DNA of 15,539 bases from JAEUOS01 sp031423955 (lineage in GTDB: Bacteria; Pseudomonadota; Gammaproteobacteria; Burkholderiales; JAEUOS01), in contig JANPGJ010000236.1 in the NCBI GenBank assembly GCA_031423955.1, positions 1 to 15,539 on the forward strand, read 5' to 3'. Within the stretch, counting starts at the first letter, position 1. The number at the start of each line of letters is the position of its first letter. Position numbers and translations under genes: made by a program. Positions 6,797 to 14,173 of the stretch are shown piece after piece. The notes under the pieces are model-generated. The model worked only from the letters and a program-made list of their open reading frames with translations, was not told the DNA's origin and ran no database searches.

Positions 6797-7801
6797 TCAC
6801 GCATAGCGCAAGCGCTGGCCGATGCCCAGCTTGATGGCCTTTTGCAGCAGCGCATGGCCGAGCGCGATGTCCGACAAGGACAGGCCACGATGCCAGAACA
6901 GGATGGTTTCGTCCTCGCGCTCGCGCCCCGGCTTGTTGCCGGCGACAATCTGGCCCAGTTCGGCATGCAGGGTGGCTTCCGACAGCAGGCCGGCATCGAC
7001 ATGCGCGCGCAGCGCGCCATACGGGCCGGAGCGCGCCTGGCCCCAATCGTCCATCACCAGCTTGCTCATGATCGAAGTCAGTGACAATTCGACCGCGCTC
7101 ATGGTGCCGTAGGGCACCACCAGGGCGCCGGGCTTGATCCAGGCGGTCTTGAGCATCGGCGCCGGCGCCTCCAGGCGCGAGGCTTCGACCACGATGTCGG
7201 CGTCGCGCACGCAACTCTCCCAGTCGCCGGTGACGATCACCTTCTTGCCGAGATCCCTGGAGAGCCGCGCGCCGAAGGCGTCGCGCGATTCCGGCCGCCG
7301 CGAATGGACGCGGATTTCGTCGAAGTCAAACAGGCGGTCGAGCAGGCGCACATTCCAGTAGGCGGTGCCGCGCGCGCCGACGTGGCCGAGCACCCGGCTG
7401 CCCTTGCGCGCCAGATGCTTGGCGCCGATCGCGGTGACCGCGCCGGTGCGCGCATCGGTGATCCAGGTGGCGTCGATCACCGCCAGCGGCATGCCGGTGC
7501 GCGGGTCGAACAGGTTGAGCAGCGCCATCTCGGAAGGCAGGCCCTGCTTGTAATTGTCGACATAGTCGCCAACGATCTTCACCCCGGCCACGCCAAGCGG
7601 GGCGACATAGCCGCGCAGCACGTTGAAATGGCCGTTGAAGGCGCGATCTGGTGTCAGGTGCATGCGCGGTTCGATCACGGTTTCGCCGCGCCCCTGCGCC
7701 AACAGGCCGGTCTCGACCGCGGCGATGATCTCGTCGTCGCCGAGCGCCAGTTGCGCGATGTCCGGACCATTGAGGTACTGCAGGTGAATTTCGCCGGGCA
7801 T
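6797..7801 (-). CDS. ornithine cyclodeaminase / mu-crystallin family NAD(P)-dependent enzyme
   Basis: 334-residue cytosolic enzyme of the OCD/mu-crystallin family, whose members include ornithine cyclodeaminase, alanine dehydrogenases and ketimine or imino-acid reductases. Seen: PRMHL (46-50), conserved Lys K75 in GVKIVGDY, the stretch TDARTGAVTAIGAKHLA with R118, a Rossmann glycine motif LGHVGARGTA (138-147), and the C-terminal GREREDETILFWHRGL. The glycine motif differs from the usual GxGxQA, so cofactor or reaction may be atypical. ATG at 7801 lacks a clear Shine-Dalgarno but fits the family N-terminus. Upstream of the second Bug gene in the same transcript, it may process a substrate that this receptor helps import. 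The reaction cannot be assigned from sequence. Confidence 0.85.
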   Translation of the reverse strand: MPGEIHLQYLNGPDIAQLALGDDEIIAAVETGLLAQGRGETVIEPRMHLTPDRAFNGHFNVLRGYVAPLGVAGVKIVGDYVDNYKQGLPSEMALLNLFDPRTGMPLAVIDATWITDARTGAVTAIGAKHLARKGSRVLGHVGARGTAYWNVRLLDRLFDFDEIRVHSRRPESRDAFGARLSRDLGKKVIVTGDWESCVRDADIVVEASRLEAPAPMLKTAWIKPGALVVPYGTMSAVELSLTSIMSKLVMDDWGQARSGPYGALRAHVDAGLLSEATLHAELGQIVAGNKPGREREDETILFWHRGLSLSDIALGHALLQKAIKLGIGQRLRYA

Positions 7802-7825
7802 GGTGGCATTTCATTCGCAAGGGGA

Positions 7826-7843
7826 GGATCGAATATATCATCC
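7826..7843. promoter_or_regulatory. AT-rich divergent promoter patch with imperfect inverted repeat
   Basis: Between the divergent OCD-family and glutathione S-transferase genes, GGAT-N10-ATCC brackets an ATAT centre (12 of 18 bases symmetric). Leftward it gives a TATATT -10-like hexamer (complement of 7832-7837), but no good -35 was found. The nine-base TGATATATT on this strand (complement of 7832-7840) also occurs at 1041-1049 in the other divergent promoter region. Could be just a -10 region, or an operator. Weak. Confidence 0.25.
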
Positions 7844-7899
7844 GGCCTTGCACGCAGCGCCCCCTGCAATGATCGCGCAAGCGAAAACCGGAGCCGCCG

Positions 7900-8571
7900 A
7901 TGATCACCCTGCACCATCTCGACAATTCGCGTTCGCAGCGGATCCTCTGGCTGCTGGAGGAACTCGGGCTCGAATACGAGATCAGGCGCTATGCGCGCGA
8001 CCCCGAGACCATGCTGGCGCCGGCCGCGCTGAAGGCGGTGCATCCGCTGGGCAAGTCGCCGGTGATCAGTGACGGCGCGACGACGGTGGCCGAATCCGGC
8101 GCCATCATCGAGTACTTGCTGGATGCCCATGGCGACAGCGGGCTGCGACCGCCGGCCGGCACCGCGGAGCGTCGGCGCTTCACCTACTGGCTGCACTACG
8201 CCGAGGGCTCGGCGATGTTTCCGCTGCTGCTGGCGTTGGTCTTCGGGCGGGTGGCGAAGGCGCCGATGCCGTTTTTCGTGCGCCCGGTGGCGCGCGCGAT
8301 CGCCGATGGCGCGATGAAGTCATTCATCCGGCCGCAGATCGAACTGCACCTCGACTACATGGACGGCGAGTTGGCGAAAAGCCCCTGGTTCGCCGGCAAC
8401 GACTTTTCCGCCGCCGATATCCAGATGAGCTTCCCGATCGAGGCAGCGGCCGCGCGCGGCGCGATTGATCCGCGTCACCAGCACCTGCATGCGTTCATCG
8501 CCCGGATCCGCCTGCGGCCCGCCTATCAGCGCGCGGCGCTGGCCGGCGGGTCGTTCGACTTGCCGCCCTGA
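7900..8571 (+). CDS. glutathione S-transferase family protein
   Basis: 223-residue cytosolic GST. The N-terminal thioredoxin-like domain (about 1-80) shows LHHLDNSRSQRILWLLEEL, where a serine at position 10 or 12 is the probable glutathione-activating residue, then LGKSPVI with the cis-proline and ESGAIIEYL, the glutathione gamma-glutamyl binding motif. The helical C-terminal domain contains WFAGNDFSAADIQMSFP, the N-capping box region. ATG at 7900 has GGAG about seven bases upstream. Divergent from the OCD-family gene; no clear functional tie to it. Probably a detoxification or peroxidase-type GST; the substrate is unknown. Confidence 0.92.
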   Translation: MITLHHLDNSRSQRILWLLEELGLEYEIRRYARDPETMLAPAALKAVHPLGKSPVISDGATTVAESGAIIEYLLDAHGDSGLRPPAGTAERRRFTYWLHYAEGSAMFPLLLALVFGRVAKAPMPFFVRPVARAIADGAMKSFIRPQIELHLDYMDGELAKSPWFAGNDFSAADIQMSFPIEAAAARGAIDPRHQHLHAFIARIRLRPAYQRAALAGGSFDLPP

Positions 8572-8607
8572 GCCGCGTCGCTCCTTGTCCGGCGGGCGCC
8601 GCGGGGG

Positions 8608-8635
8608 CTTGCTTTTCCGTGCACCATCACCATAT
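8608..8635 (+). promoter_or_regulatory. putative sigma-32 heat-shock promoter of cbpAM
   Basis: CTTGCTT (8608-8614) and CACCATAT (8628-8635) are 13 bases apart. The sigma-32 consensus is CTTGAAA, 11-16 bases, CCCCATnT; the -10 matches at all but one fixed base and the -35 at CTTG plus poorer following bases. It lies about 130 bases before the cbpA start, in the 192-base gap after the GST gene. Heat-shock control suits a DnaJ-like co-chaperone. Not proven. Confidence 0.45.
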
Positions 8636-8751
8636 GAGAGAAAGGTTATTGGGGCGACGCGGCCTGCCGGTGCGTGGTTCGCGCCTGTCGAGGCTTGCCC
8701 GCGCGCGCCGGTGCGCCGCAGCGCGCCGCGCAGGACCCCGTATTTACTCGC

Positions 8752-8757
8752 AGGAGG
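8752..8757 (+). promoter_or_regulatory. perfect Shine-Dalgarno fixing the TTG start of cbpA
   Basis: AGGAGG followed by a six-base spacer and TTG at 8764. The same frame is open from 8674 with an earlier start codon, but those extra 30 residues are Arg/Ala-rich and not J-domain-like, whereas the residues after TTG (DFKDYYATLGV) are the standard CbpA/DnaJ N-terminus. Confidence 0.85.
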
Positions 8758-8763
8758 ACCGGT

Positions 8764-9714
8764 TTGGACTTCAAGGACTATTACGCAACCCTGGGGGTTG
8801 CCCGTGACGCCACGGCCGACGACATCAAGAAGGCGTTCCGCAAGCTGGCGCGCAAGTTTCATCCCGATGTGTCGAAGGAGAAGGACGCCGCCGCGCGGAT
8901 GCAGGAGATCAACGAGGCCAACGCGGTACTGTCGGACCCGGAGAAACGCGCCGCCTACGACCAGCTCGGGCGCGACCATCAGCCGGGCCAGGAGTTTCGC
9001 CCGCCGCCCGACTGGGATGCAGGATTCGAGTTTTCCGGGCCCGGGGCAGGCCATGGCGACGGCGCCGACTTCAGCGATTTCTTCGCCGAACTGTTCGGCC
9101 GCATGGGCCGCGGCGCCCGGCAGGGTCACGGTCACGCCCCAAACGCGCGCGGCGAGGATCACCATGCCAAGGTGTTGCTCGACCTGGCTGACGCCTACAG
9201 CGGCGCAACCCGGCAACTGAGCCTCAGGATGCCGCGTGTCGACGACCAGGGCCACGTCGTGCTCGAGACACGCAACCTCAATGTGCGCATCCCGAAGGGT
9301 GTGCGGCCCGGGCAGATGATCCGCCTGGCGGGCCAGGGATCGCCCGGCTTCGGCGGCGGCGCGGCCGGCGACCTGCTGCTGGAGGTGCAGTTCAAGCCCG
9401 ATGCCCGGTTCCGGGTCGACGGCCGCGATGTTTACATGGCGCTGCCGGTGTCGCCGTGGGAGAGTGCGCTGGGCGCGCAGGTTCCGGTCAGCCTGCCCGA
9501 TGGTGGCCAGATCAGCGTGCGGATTCCCGAAGGTACCCAGAGCGGGCGCCAAATGCGGGTGCGCGGCAAGGGTATTCCCGGCGACTTGCCGGGTGATTTG
9601 CTGCTTGACATCAACGTCAGGGTGCCGCCGGCGTCGAGCCCGCGCGCGCGCGAACTGTACGAGACGATGGCGCGCGAAATGGCATTCGATCCGCGTGCCA
9701 AAGAGGAGGCCTGA
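8764..9714 (+). CDS. cbpA: curved DNA-binding protein CbpA, DnaJ-family co-chaperone
   Basis: 316-residue type II Hsp40 that stimulates DnaK and can bind DNA. J-domain at 1-68 with the catalytic HPD at 33-35 (KFHPDVSKE) and AYDQLG at its end; a Gly/Phe-containing linker (about 70-125, with DFSDFFAELFGRMG); then two C-terminal substrate-binding barrels, with LNVRIPKGVRPGQMIRLAGQG and GDLLLEVQFKPDARFRVDGRD. There is no DnaJ zinc finger, which separates it from DnaJ. It starts with TTG behind a perfect AGGAGG. The cbpM gene follows after three bases. Length fits E. coli CbpA (about 306). A sigma-32-like promoter lies upstream. Confidence 0.95.
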   Translation: MDFKDYYATLGVARDATADDIKKAFRKLARKFHPDVSKEKDAAARMQEINEANAVLSDPEKRAAYDQLGRDHQPGQEFRPPPDWDAGFEFSGPGAGHGDGADFSDFFAELFGRMGRGARQGHGHAPNARGEDHHAKVLLDLADAYSGATRQLSLRMPRVDDQGHVVLETRNLNVRIPKGVRPGQMIRLAGQGSPGFGGGAAGDLLLEVQFKPDARFRVDGRDVYMALPVSPWESALGAQVPVSLPDGGQISVRIPEGTQSGRQMRVRGKGIPGDLPGDLLLDINVRVPPASSPRARELYETMAREMAFDPRAKEEA

Positions 9715-9717
9715 AGC

Positions 9718-10026
9718 ATGCGCCAAGAGGACATTCTGACTGTCGTTCTGGTCGAGGAGCTGAGCTTCACTCTCGACGAGTTCGCGCGCGCTTGTGCGGT
9801 CAATCATGAATGGGTGATGCTGCATGTCGGCGAAGGCTTGCTGCCGCGTGCCGGCGAGTCGGTGGCGGACTGGCGCTTTTCCAGCCCCGACCTGCGCCGT
9901 GCGCGCCGCATCCGGGCAATCGAGCGCGATTTCGACGCCGTGCCCGAACTGGCGGCGCTGGTTGCGGATTTGCAGGAGGAGGTCGCAGACTTGCGGGCGC
10001 GCCTGCGCCGTGCAGGCCTGGAATGA
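9718..10026 (+). CDS. cbpM: chaperone modulatory protein CbpM
   Basis: 102-residue MerR-like helix-turn-helix protein that binds the CbpA J-domain and blocks its stimulation of DnaK. Seen: VEELSFTLDEFARACAVNHEWVMLHVGEGLL, matching the CbpM core, and FSSPDLRRARRIRAIERDF. A short C-terminal coiled coil (about 80-98, LVADLQEEVADLRARLRR) follows. ATG at 9718 is preceded by GAGGAGG inside the end of cbpA, and only three bases separate the two genes, so they are translated as a unit. Confidence 0.92.
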   Translation: MRQEDILTVVLVEELSFTLDEFARACAVNHEWVMLHVGEGLLPRAGESVADWRFSSPDLRRARRIRAIERDFDAVPELAALVADLQEEVADLRARLRRAGLE

Positions 10027-10111
10027 GGGGCGGCGTGGTCGTGGCAGAATCGCAAGAGCCGCATCTGAAACCGCTCTGTTTCGCGACCGCGGCCGCTGAC
10101 TCGAGGTTGCC

Positions 10112-11227
10112 ATGCTGATCGGCGTTCCAAGGGAAATCAAGAATCACGAGTATCGCGTCGGTCTGGTTCCATCCAGCGTGCGTGAATTGGTGGCTCACGG
10201 CCATCGCGTGCAAGTCGAGCACGACGCCGGTGCAGGCATCGGCGCCGCCGACAGTGCATACCTGGCTGCCGGTGCCGAAATTGCGCCGACCGCCGCCGCG
10301 CTGTGGGCGGCGGCCGAACTGGTGATCAAGGTCAAGGAGCCGCAGGCCGGCGAGCGACTGCTCCTGCGCCGCGGGCAGACCCTGTTCACCTACCTGCATC
10401 TGGCCGCCGATGCGGCGCAGGCGCGCGACCTGATCGCATCCGGCGCCACTGCCGTCGCCTACGAAACCGTCACCGATACGCAGGGCCGGTTGCCGTTGTT
10501 GGCGCCGATGTCCGAAGTCGCCGGTCGCATGTCGATCCAGGCCGGCGCCGCCTGCCTGGAGAGATCGCGCGGCGGCCGTGGCGTGCTGCTGTCCGGCGTC
10601 ACCGGGGTGGCGCCGGGCAAGGTGACGATCCTGGGCGCCGGCGTGGTTGGCGCCAACGCGGCCCGCGTCGCCGCCGGCATCGGTGCCGACGTCACCGTGC
10701 TCGACCGCAGCCCCGACGCGCTGCGCCGACTGGCGACCGAACTGGGCAGCACGGTCAAGACGATTGTGGCCAATCTCGATGCGGTCGAGGCCGCCGTGTG
10801 CGGCGCCGACCTGGTGGTGTGCGCGGCGCTGATTGCCGGCGCGGCCGCGCCACGACTGGTGACGCGCGCCATGCTCGGCCGCATGCAGCCGGGCTCGGTG
10901 ATTGTCGATGTCGCGATCGACCAGGGCGGCTGTTGCGAGACTTCGCGCCCGACCACCCATGCCGATCCGACCTATGTGGTCGATGGCATCGTTCACTACT
11001 GCGTGGCCAACATGCCGGGCGCAGTGCCGCGCACCTCCGCCTTCGCGCTCAACAACGCCACCCTGCCGTATGTGCTGCGGATGGCCAATGCCGGCAGCGC
11101 GGCGGCGATGCGCGCCGATCCGCACCTGCGCGCCGGACTGAACGTGCATGCCGGAATGGTCACTCATGGCGCGGTTGCGACGGCGCTCGGCCTGCCCTGC
11201 ACCGACGCCCTGGCAGCGCTGGCCTGA
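10112..11227 (+). CDS. ald: alanine dehydrogenase
   Basis: 371-residue NAD-dependent L-alanine dehydrogenase, interconverting alanine and pyruvate plus ammonium in the cytosol. Key residues fall at the family positions: R15 in NHEYRVGLVP, K75 in VIKVKEP, H96 in TYLHLA, the nucleotide motif LGAGVVGANAA (174-184) and D270 in VDVAIDQGG. Length equals the usual 371. ATG at 10112 has GAGG about seven bases upstream. The 85-base gap after cbpM suggests its own promoter, but no strong hexamers were seen. Its stop is followed by a palindrome GCTGCCGGCAGC (11242-11253) without a T run. Pyridine nucleotide transhydrogenase alpha is excluded by length and by the strong match over the full protein. Confidence 0.95.
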   Translation: MLIGVPREIKNHEYRVGLVPSSVRELVAHGHRVQVEHDAGAGIGAADSAYLAAGAEIAPTAAALWAAAELVIKVKEPQAGERLLLRRGQTLFTYLHLAADAAQARDLIASGATAVAYETVTDTQGRLPLLAPMSEVAGRMSIQAGAACLERSRGGRGVLLSGVTGVAPGKVTILGAGVVGANAARVAAGIGADVTVLDRSPDALRRLATELGSTVKTIVANLDAVEAAVCGADLVVCAALIAGAAAPRLVTRAMLGRMQPGSVIVDVAIDQGGCCETSRPTTHADPTYVVDGIVHYCVANMPGAVPRTSAFALNNATLPYVLRMANAGSAAAMRADPHLRAGLNVHAGMVTHGAVATALGLPCTDALAALA

Positions 11228-11310
11228 AGCGCAGCGCATCGGCTGCCGGCAGCGGCAATCCGCACCGGGTTTGCGCTTGGTCAAATGATGGAACGGCAAC
11301 CCCGGCTAGA

Positions 11311-11553
11311 GTCGATCCAGCTCTGGGCGAGGCGGGCGCCGAATCGGTGTTCGGCGTGATCTATCCGCCGCAGGTGGTCCTGGTCGGCTTTGGCGCGGTC
11401 ACCGAACGGGCCTGGGCGGGTGAGGGCGGTCTGGGCGTGATGCCTTGCGTCACGCCCAGTCTGGCCGCCGACCACCGGGTCAGCACCGGTCACCAGGCGG
11501 GCCGGTGCGCCGGATTGGCAGCCGGCGCCCACGCCTTGTCGAGCCGACGATGA
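11311..11553 (+). pseudogene. relic of a 2-oxoacid dehydrogenase E2 acyltransferase catalytic domain (C-terminal piece)
   Basis: In the frame starting at 11311, ESVFGVIYPPQVVLVGFGAV, then ERAW and SLAADHRVSTGHQAGR closely resemble the last 75 or so residues of the E2 (2-oxoacid dehydrogenase acyltransferase) catalytic domain. The rest of the domain, lipoyl domain and any start codon with a Shine-Dalgarno are absent; upstream, the frame runs into ald in a wrong frame. The catalytic signature DHRxxDG reads DHRVSTG, so the conserved Asp is lost, and the C-terminal end is degenerate. A decayed gene fragment left behind ald is the best reading. The rest of the 424-base stretch between ald and the next gene (11228-11310 and 11554-11651) shows no gene or clear promoter. 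Confidence 0.65.
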
Positions 11554-11651
11554 TCACCGGGTCGCTGCCTCTGCACAACTGCCGCCACCGTCTGTTGGTG
11601 TAGGCTACGGGTCATGCGGAGTGCGGTGCGCCATCGGCCATGGAGGGTGTG

Positions 11652-12107
11652 ATGCGTCGTTTCACGTTGATCCTTGTTTGCGCCATGGTTCTGCCGGCCG
11701 CGGCCGGCGCCCAGATCTACAAATGGGTCGATGCCAATGGCGTGACCCACTACGGCGAGCGGCCGCCCGCCAACAACAAATCGAAGGAAGTGCAGTTGCG
11801 CGAGGCGTCGCCGCGCCCGGCAGGCGAGGCGGCGAAGGCGTCCGGCTATTCGTCGAACCTGAAGGATCGCGAACTGGAATTCCGCAAGCGCCAGACCCTG
11901 CGCGAGCGTGAAGATACGCGGGTGGCGGAAGAAAAGACCCAGCGCGAGCAGAATTGCCGGGTCGCACGCGCCGAGCTTGCCGATGTCCGCAATTCGCGCC
12001 GCCTGTATGAGGTCAACGATCGCGGCGAGCGGGTGTTCATGAGCGACGCCCAGCGCGACGCCGAGGTTGCCAGGCTCGAAGCCGAATACAATCGCCGCTG
12101 CGGCTGA
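11652..12107 (+). CDS. exported DUF4124 domain-containing protein
   Basis: 151-residue protein with a cleavable signal peptide (MRRFTLILVCAMVLPAAAGA, cleavage near residue 20), followed at once by the DUF4124 signature IYKWVDANGVTHYGERPP (22-39). A charged, Glu/Arg-rich helical stretch (about 70-101) may form a coiled coil. Two cysteines, C102 and C150, could pair in the periplasm. ATG at 11652 is chosen with GGAGGG (11642-11647) upstream; in-frame GTG at 11649 or ATG at 11640 are less likely. DUF4124 proteins are common envelope proteins of beta- and gammaproteobacteria; their function is not known. It precedes the ATPase gene by 90 bases. Confidence 0.85.
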   Translation: MRRFTLILVCAMVLPAAAGAQIYKWVDANGVTHYGERPPANNKSKEVQLREASPRPAGEAAKASGYSSNLKDRELEFRKRQTLREREDTRVAEEKTQREQNCRVARAELADVRNSRRLYEVNDRGERVFMSDAQRDAEVARLEAEYNRRCG

Positions 12108-12197
12108 CGAGCCACGGTCGCGGGTTGCGGCAGGCGCTGTTCGCCGGCGCGCGAGCCGCACCGACGGTGTACCGGCGTTGTCAACACAAGGGTGACC

Positions 12198-14021
12198 ATG
12201 AACGCATCAGCAGCCAGCCCTGCAGCCGCGCCCGCCGCGCGCGCGACGGCGTTTCCCACCTATGAGCGCAAGCTGTCCTTGGCCGAATTGGTCGATACCC
12301 TGGCCGCCGAGGGGCATGTCGAGCACAACACCGTCGACAAGCTGAAGGCGGAATGGCGCCTGCGCAAGGCCGATCATCACCCGCTGGTGGTGATCGCCGA
12401 CCAGAAGTGGAAGTCGGCGCAGGGCGGCAAGCAGATGAATCTTGAATGGCTGAGCGACTGGCTGGCCACCAAGAGCGGGCTCAAGTACGCCCATATCGAC
12501 CCGCTGAAGATCGACTTCACTCGCGTCGGCGAAACCATGTCGATCACCTACGCGCAGCGCTTCTCGATCCTGCCGATCGAGCGCACCACCAAGGAACTGG
12601 TGGTCGCCACCGCCGAGCCGTTTCTCACCGAATGGGTGAAGGAACTGGAGCCGATGCTGCGGCTGTCGATCCGCCGGGTGGTTGCCAACCCGGCCGACAT
12701 CGCGCGCTACACCGCCGAGTTCTTCAGCCTGGCGCGCTCGATCAAGGGCGCCAGCAAGGACGGCAATTTCGAAGCCGGCATCAACAACTTCGAGCAACTG
12801 GTCGAACTGGGCAAGACCGGCCGCACCATCGACGCCAACGAGCAGCATGTGGTGCGGGTGGTCGACTGGCTCTTGCAGTATGCCTATGCGCAGCGCGCCA
12901 GCGACATCCACCTGGAGCCGCGCCGCGAGCAGGGCGTGGTGCGCTTTCGCATCGACGGCGTGCTGCATCAGGTCTACCAGGTGCCGCCTTCGGTGTTCGC
13001 CGCGATCACCTCGCGGATCAAGATTTTGGGCCGGATGGACGTGGCCGAGAAGCGGCGGCCGCAGGACGGCCGACTTAAGACCCGCTCGGCCGACGGCGGC
13101 GAGGTCGAATTGCGGCTGTCGAGCCTGCCGACCGCATTCGGCGAAAAAGTGGTGATGCGGATTTTCGACCCCGAGGTGCTGGTGCGCGATTTTTCGCAGC
13201 TCGGTTTTTCCGAGCAGGACAGCGAGCGCTGGGCCAACATGACCAGCCGGCCGCACGGCATCATCCTGGTGACCGGGCCGACCGGCTCGGGCAAGACCAC
13301 CACCCTGTATTCGACCCTGAAGCAACTGGCGACCTCCGAGGTCAATGTCTGCACCATCGAAGACCCGATCGAGATGGTCGAGCCGTCGTTCAACCAGATG
13401 CAGGTGCAGACCAACATTGACCTCTCGTTTCCCGAGGGCCTGCGTGCCCTGATGCGCCAGGACCCTGACATCATCATGGTCGGCGAGATCCGCGATCTCG
13501 AAACCGCGCAGATGGCGATCCAGGCCGCGTTGACCGGGCACCTGGTGCTCTCGACCCTGCACACCAATGACGCGCCCTCGGCGATCACCCGGCTGCTCGA
13601 CATCGGCGTGCCGTCATACCTGATCAACGCCACGGTGCTCGGGGTGATGGCGCAGCGCCTGGTGCGCACCCTGTGCCCGGTGTGCAAGGCGCCATCGATC
13701 CTGCGCCACGAGAAGCTGTGGGACGAACTGGTCGACCCGTTCACCTCGGACCGGCCGCAGCGGGTGTACCGGCCGACCGGCTGCGTCGAATGCCGCAACA
13801 CCGGCTACACCGGTCGGGTCGGCATCTACGAGGTGCTGATGATGTCGTCCGAGGTCAAGCGCTTGATCACCGCCGAGACCGACATCGCCAAGGTGCGCGC
13901 CCAGGCCTACAAGGAAGGCATGAAGCCGCTGCGGGTATCGGGTGCGCTGAAGATCGCCCTCGGCCTCACCACCTTTGATGAAGTGATGCGGGTGGCGCCG
14001 CCGGCCGGGGCCGACTCGTAG
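12198..14021 (+). CDS. GspE/PilB-family secretion-type ATPase, orphan
   Basis: 607-residue cytosolic AAA+-like ATPase of the type II secretion/type IV pilus group, which powers assembly of pilus-like fibres by ATP hydrolysis. Seen: a divergent N-terminal domain (about 25-185), the Asp box SDIHLEPRR (235-243), Walker A GPTGSGKTT (360-368), Walker B DIIMVGEIRD (424-433), the His box GHLVLSTLHTND (447-458), and a zinc motif of paired cysteines C493/C496 and C529/C532. All catalytic parts are present. ATG at 12198 is preferred, with AAGG six bases upstream; GTG at 12192 would add two residues. No secretin, pilin, GspF/PilC or PilD gene is adjacent. The member may serve a remote pilus/secretion locus or a separate process. 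Confidence 0.93.
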   Translation: MNASAASPAAAPAARATAFPTYERKLSLAELVDTLAAEGHVEHNTVDKLKAEWRLRKADHHPLVVIADQKWKSAQGGKQMNLEWLSDWLATKSGLKYAHIDPLKIDFTRVGETMSITYAQRFSILPIERTTKELVVATAEPFLTEWVKELEPMLRLSIRRVVANPADIARYTAEFFSLARSIKGASKDGNFEAGINNFEQLVELGKTGRTIDANEQHVVRVVDWLLQYAYAQRASDIHLEPRREQGVVRFRIDGVLHQVYQVPPSVFAAITSRIKILGRMDVAEKRRPQDGRLKTRSADGGEVELRLSSLPTAFGEKVVMRIFDPEVLVRDFSQLGFSEQDSERWANMTSRPHGIILVTGPTGSGKTTTLYSTLKQLATSEVNVCTIEDPIEMVEPSFNQMQVQTNIDLSFPEGLRALMRQDPDIIMVGEIRDLETAQMAIQAALTGHLVLSTLHTNDAPSAITRLLDIGVPSYLINATVLGVMAQRLVRTLCPVCKAPSILRHEKLWDELVDPFTSDRPQRVYRPTGCVECRNTGYTGRVGIYEVLMMSSEVKRLITAETDIAKVRAQAYKEGMKPLRVSGALKIALGLTTFDEVMRVAPPAGADS

Positions 14022-14173
14022 CGCCAGGCGGGGCGGCTGCGGATTGTGCAGGGCAGGTCACGTGCCATCAACCACGCAGTGTCGCCTTTCGAGCGTTGCC
14101 AAACCATGACCGCCTCGCAGGAGGCGCGTGTGGGCCATGAATTCCTCGGCTACCGACAGGCCGCGGCTCCCTG

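Noticed and set aside
8590..8616. Possible rho-independent terminator after the GST gene
   Set aside because: The stem (CGGC-GGGC-GCCG) is only four base pairs and is not followed directly by a T run.
8621..8636. CACCATCACCATATG looks like a His-tag/NdeI vector junction
   Set aside because: Only three His-like codons and no vector sequence around it; better explained as a chance match overlapping the sigma-32-like -10.
8320..10140. 606-codon open frame on the - strand across GST, cbpA and cbpM
   Set aside because: Spans three convincing genes on the other strand, and the translation shows no family motif.
11242..11253. GCTGCCGGCAGC palindrome just after ald as a terminator
   Set aside because: There is no loop and no T run; such palindromes are common in GC-rich DNA.
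9800..11299. 499-codon open frame on the - strand opposite cbpM and ald
   Set aside because: Composition typical of an antisense shadow; ald is certain from conserved residues.
10303..11310. Long + strand frame overlapping ald out of register, leading into the E2 relic
   Set aside because: The part inside ald reads as Arg/Gly-rich shadow; only the part after about 11311 resembles a protein family.
12207..13562. 451-codon open frame on the - strand opposite the GspE/PilB-type ATPase
   Set aside because: Antisense of a protein with intact Walker, Asp and His boxes; no independent support.
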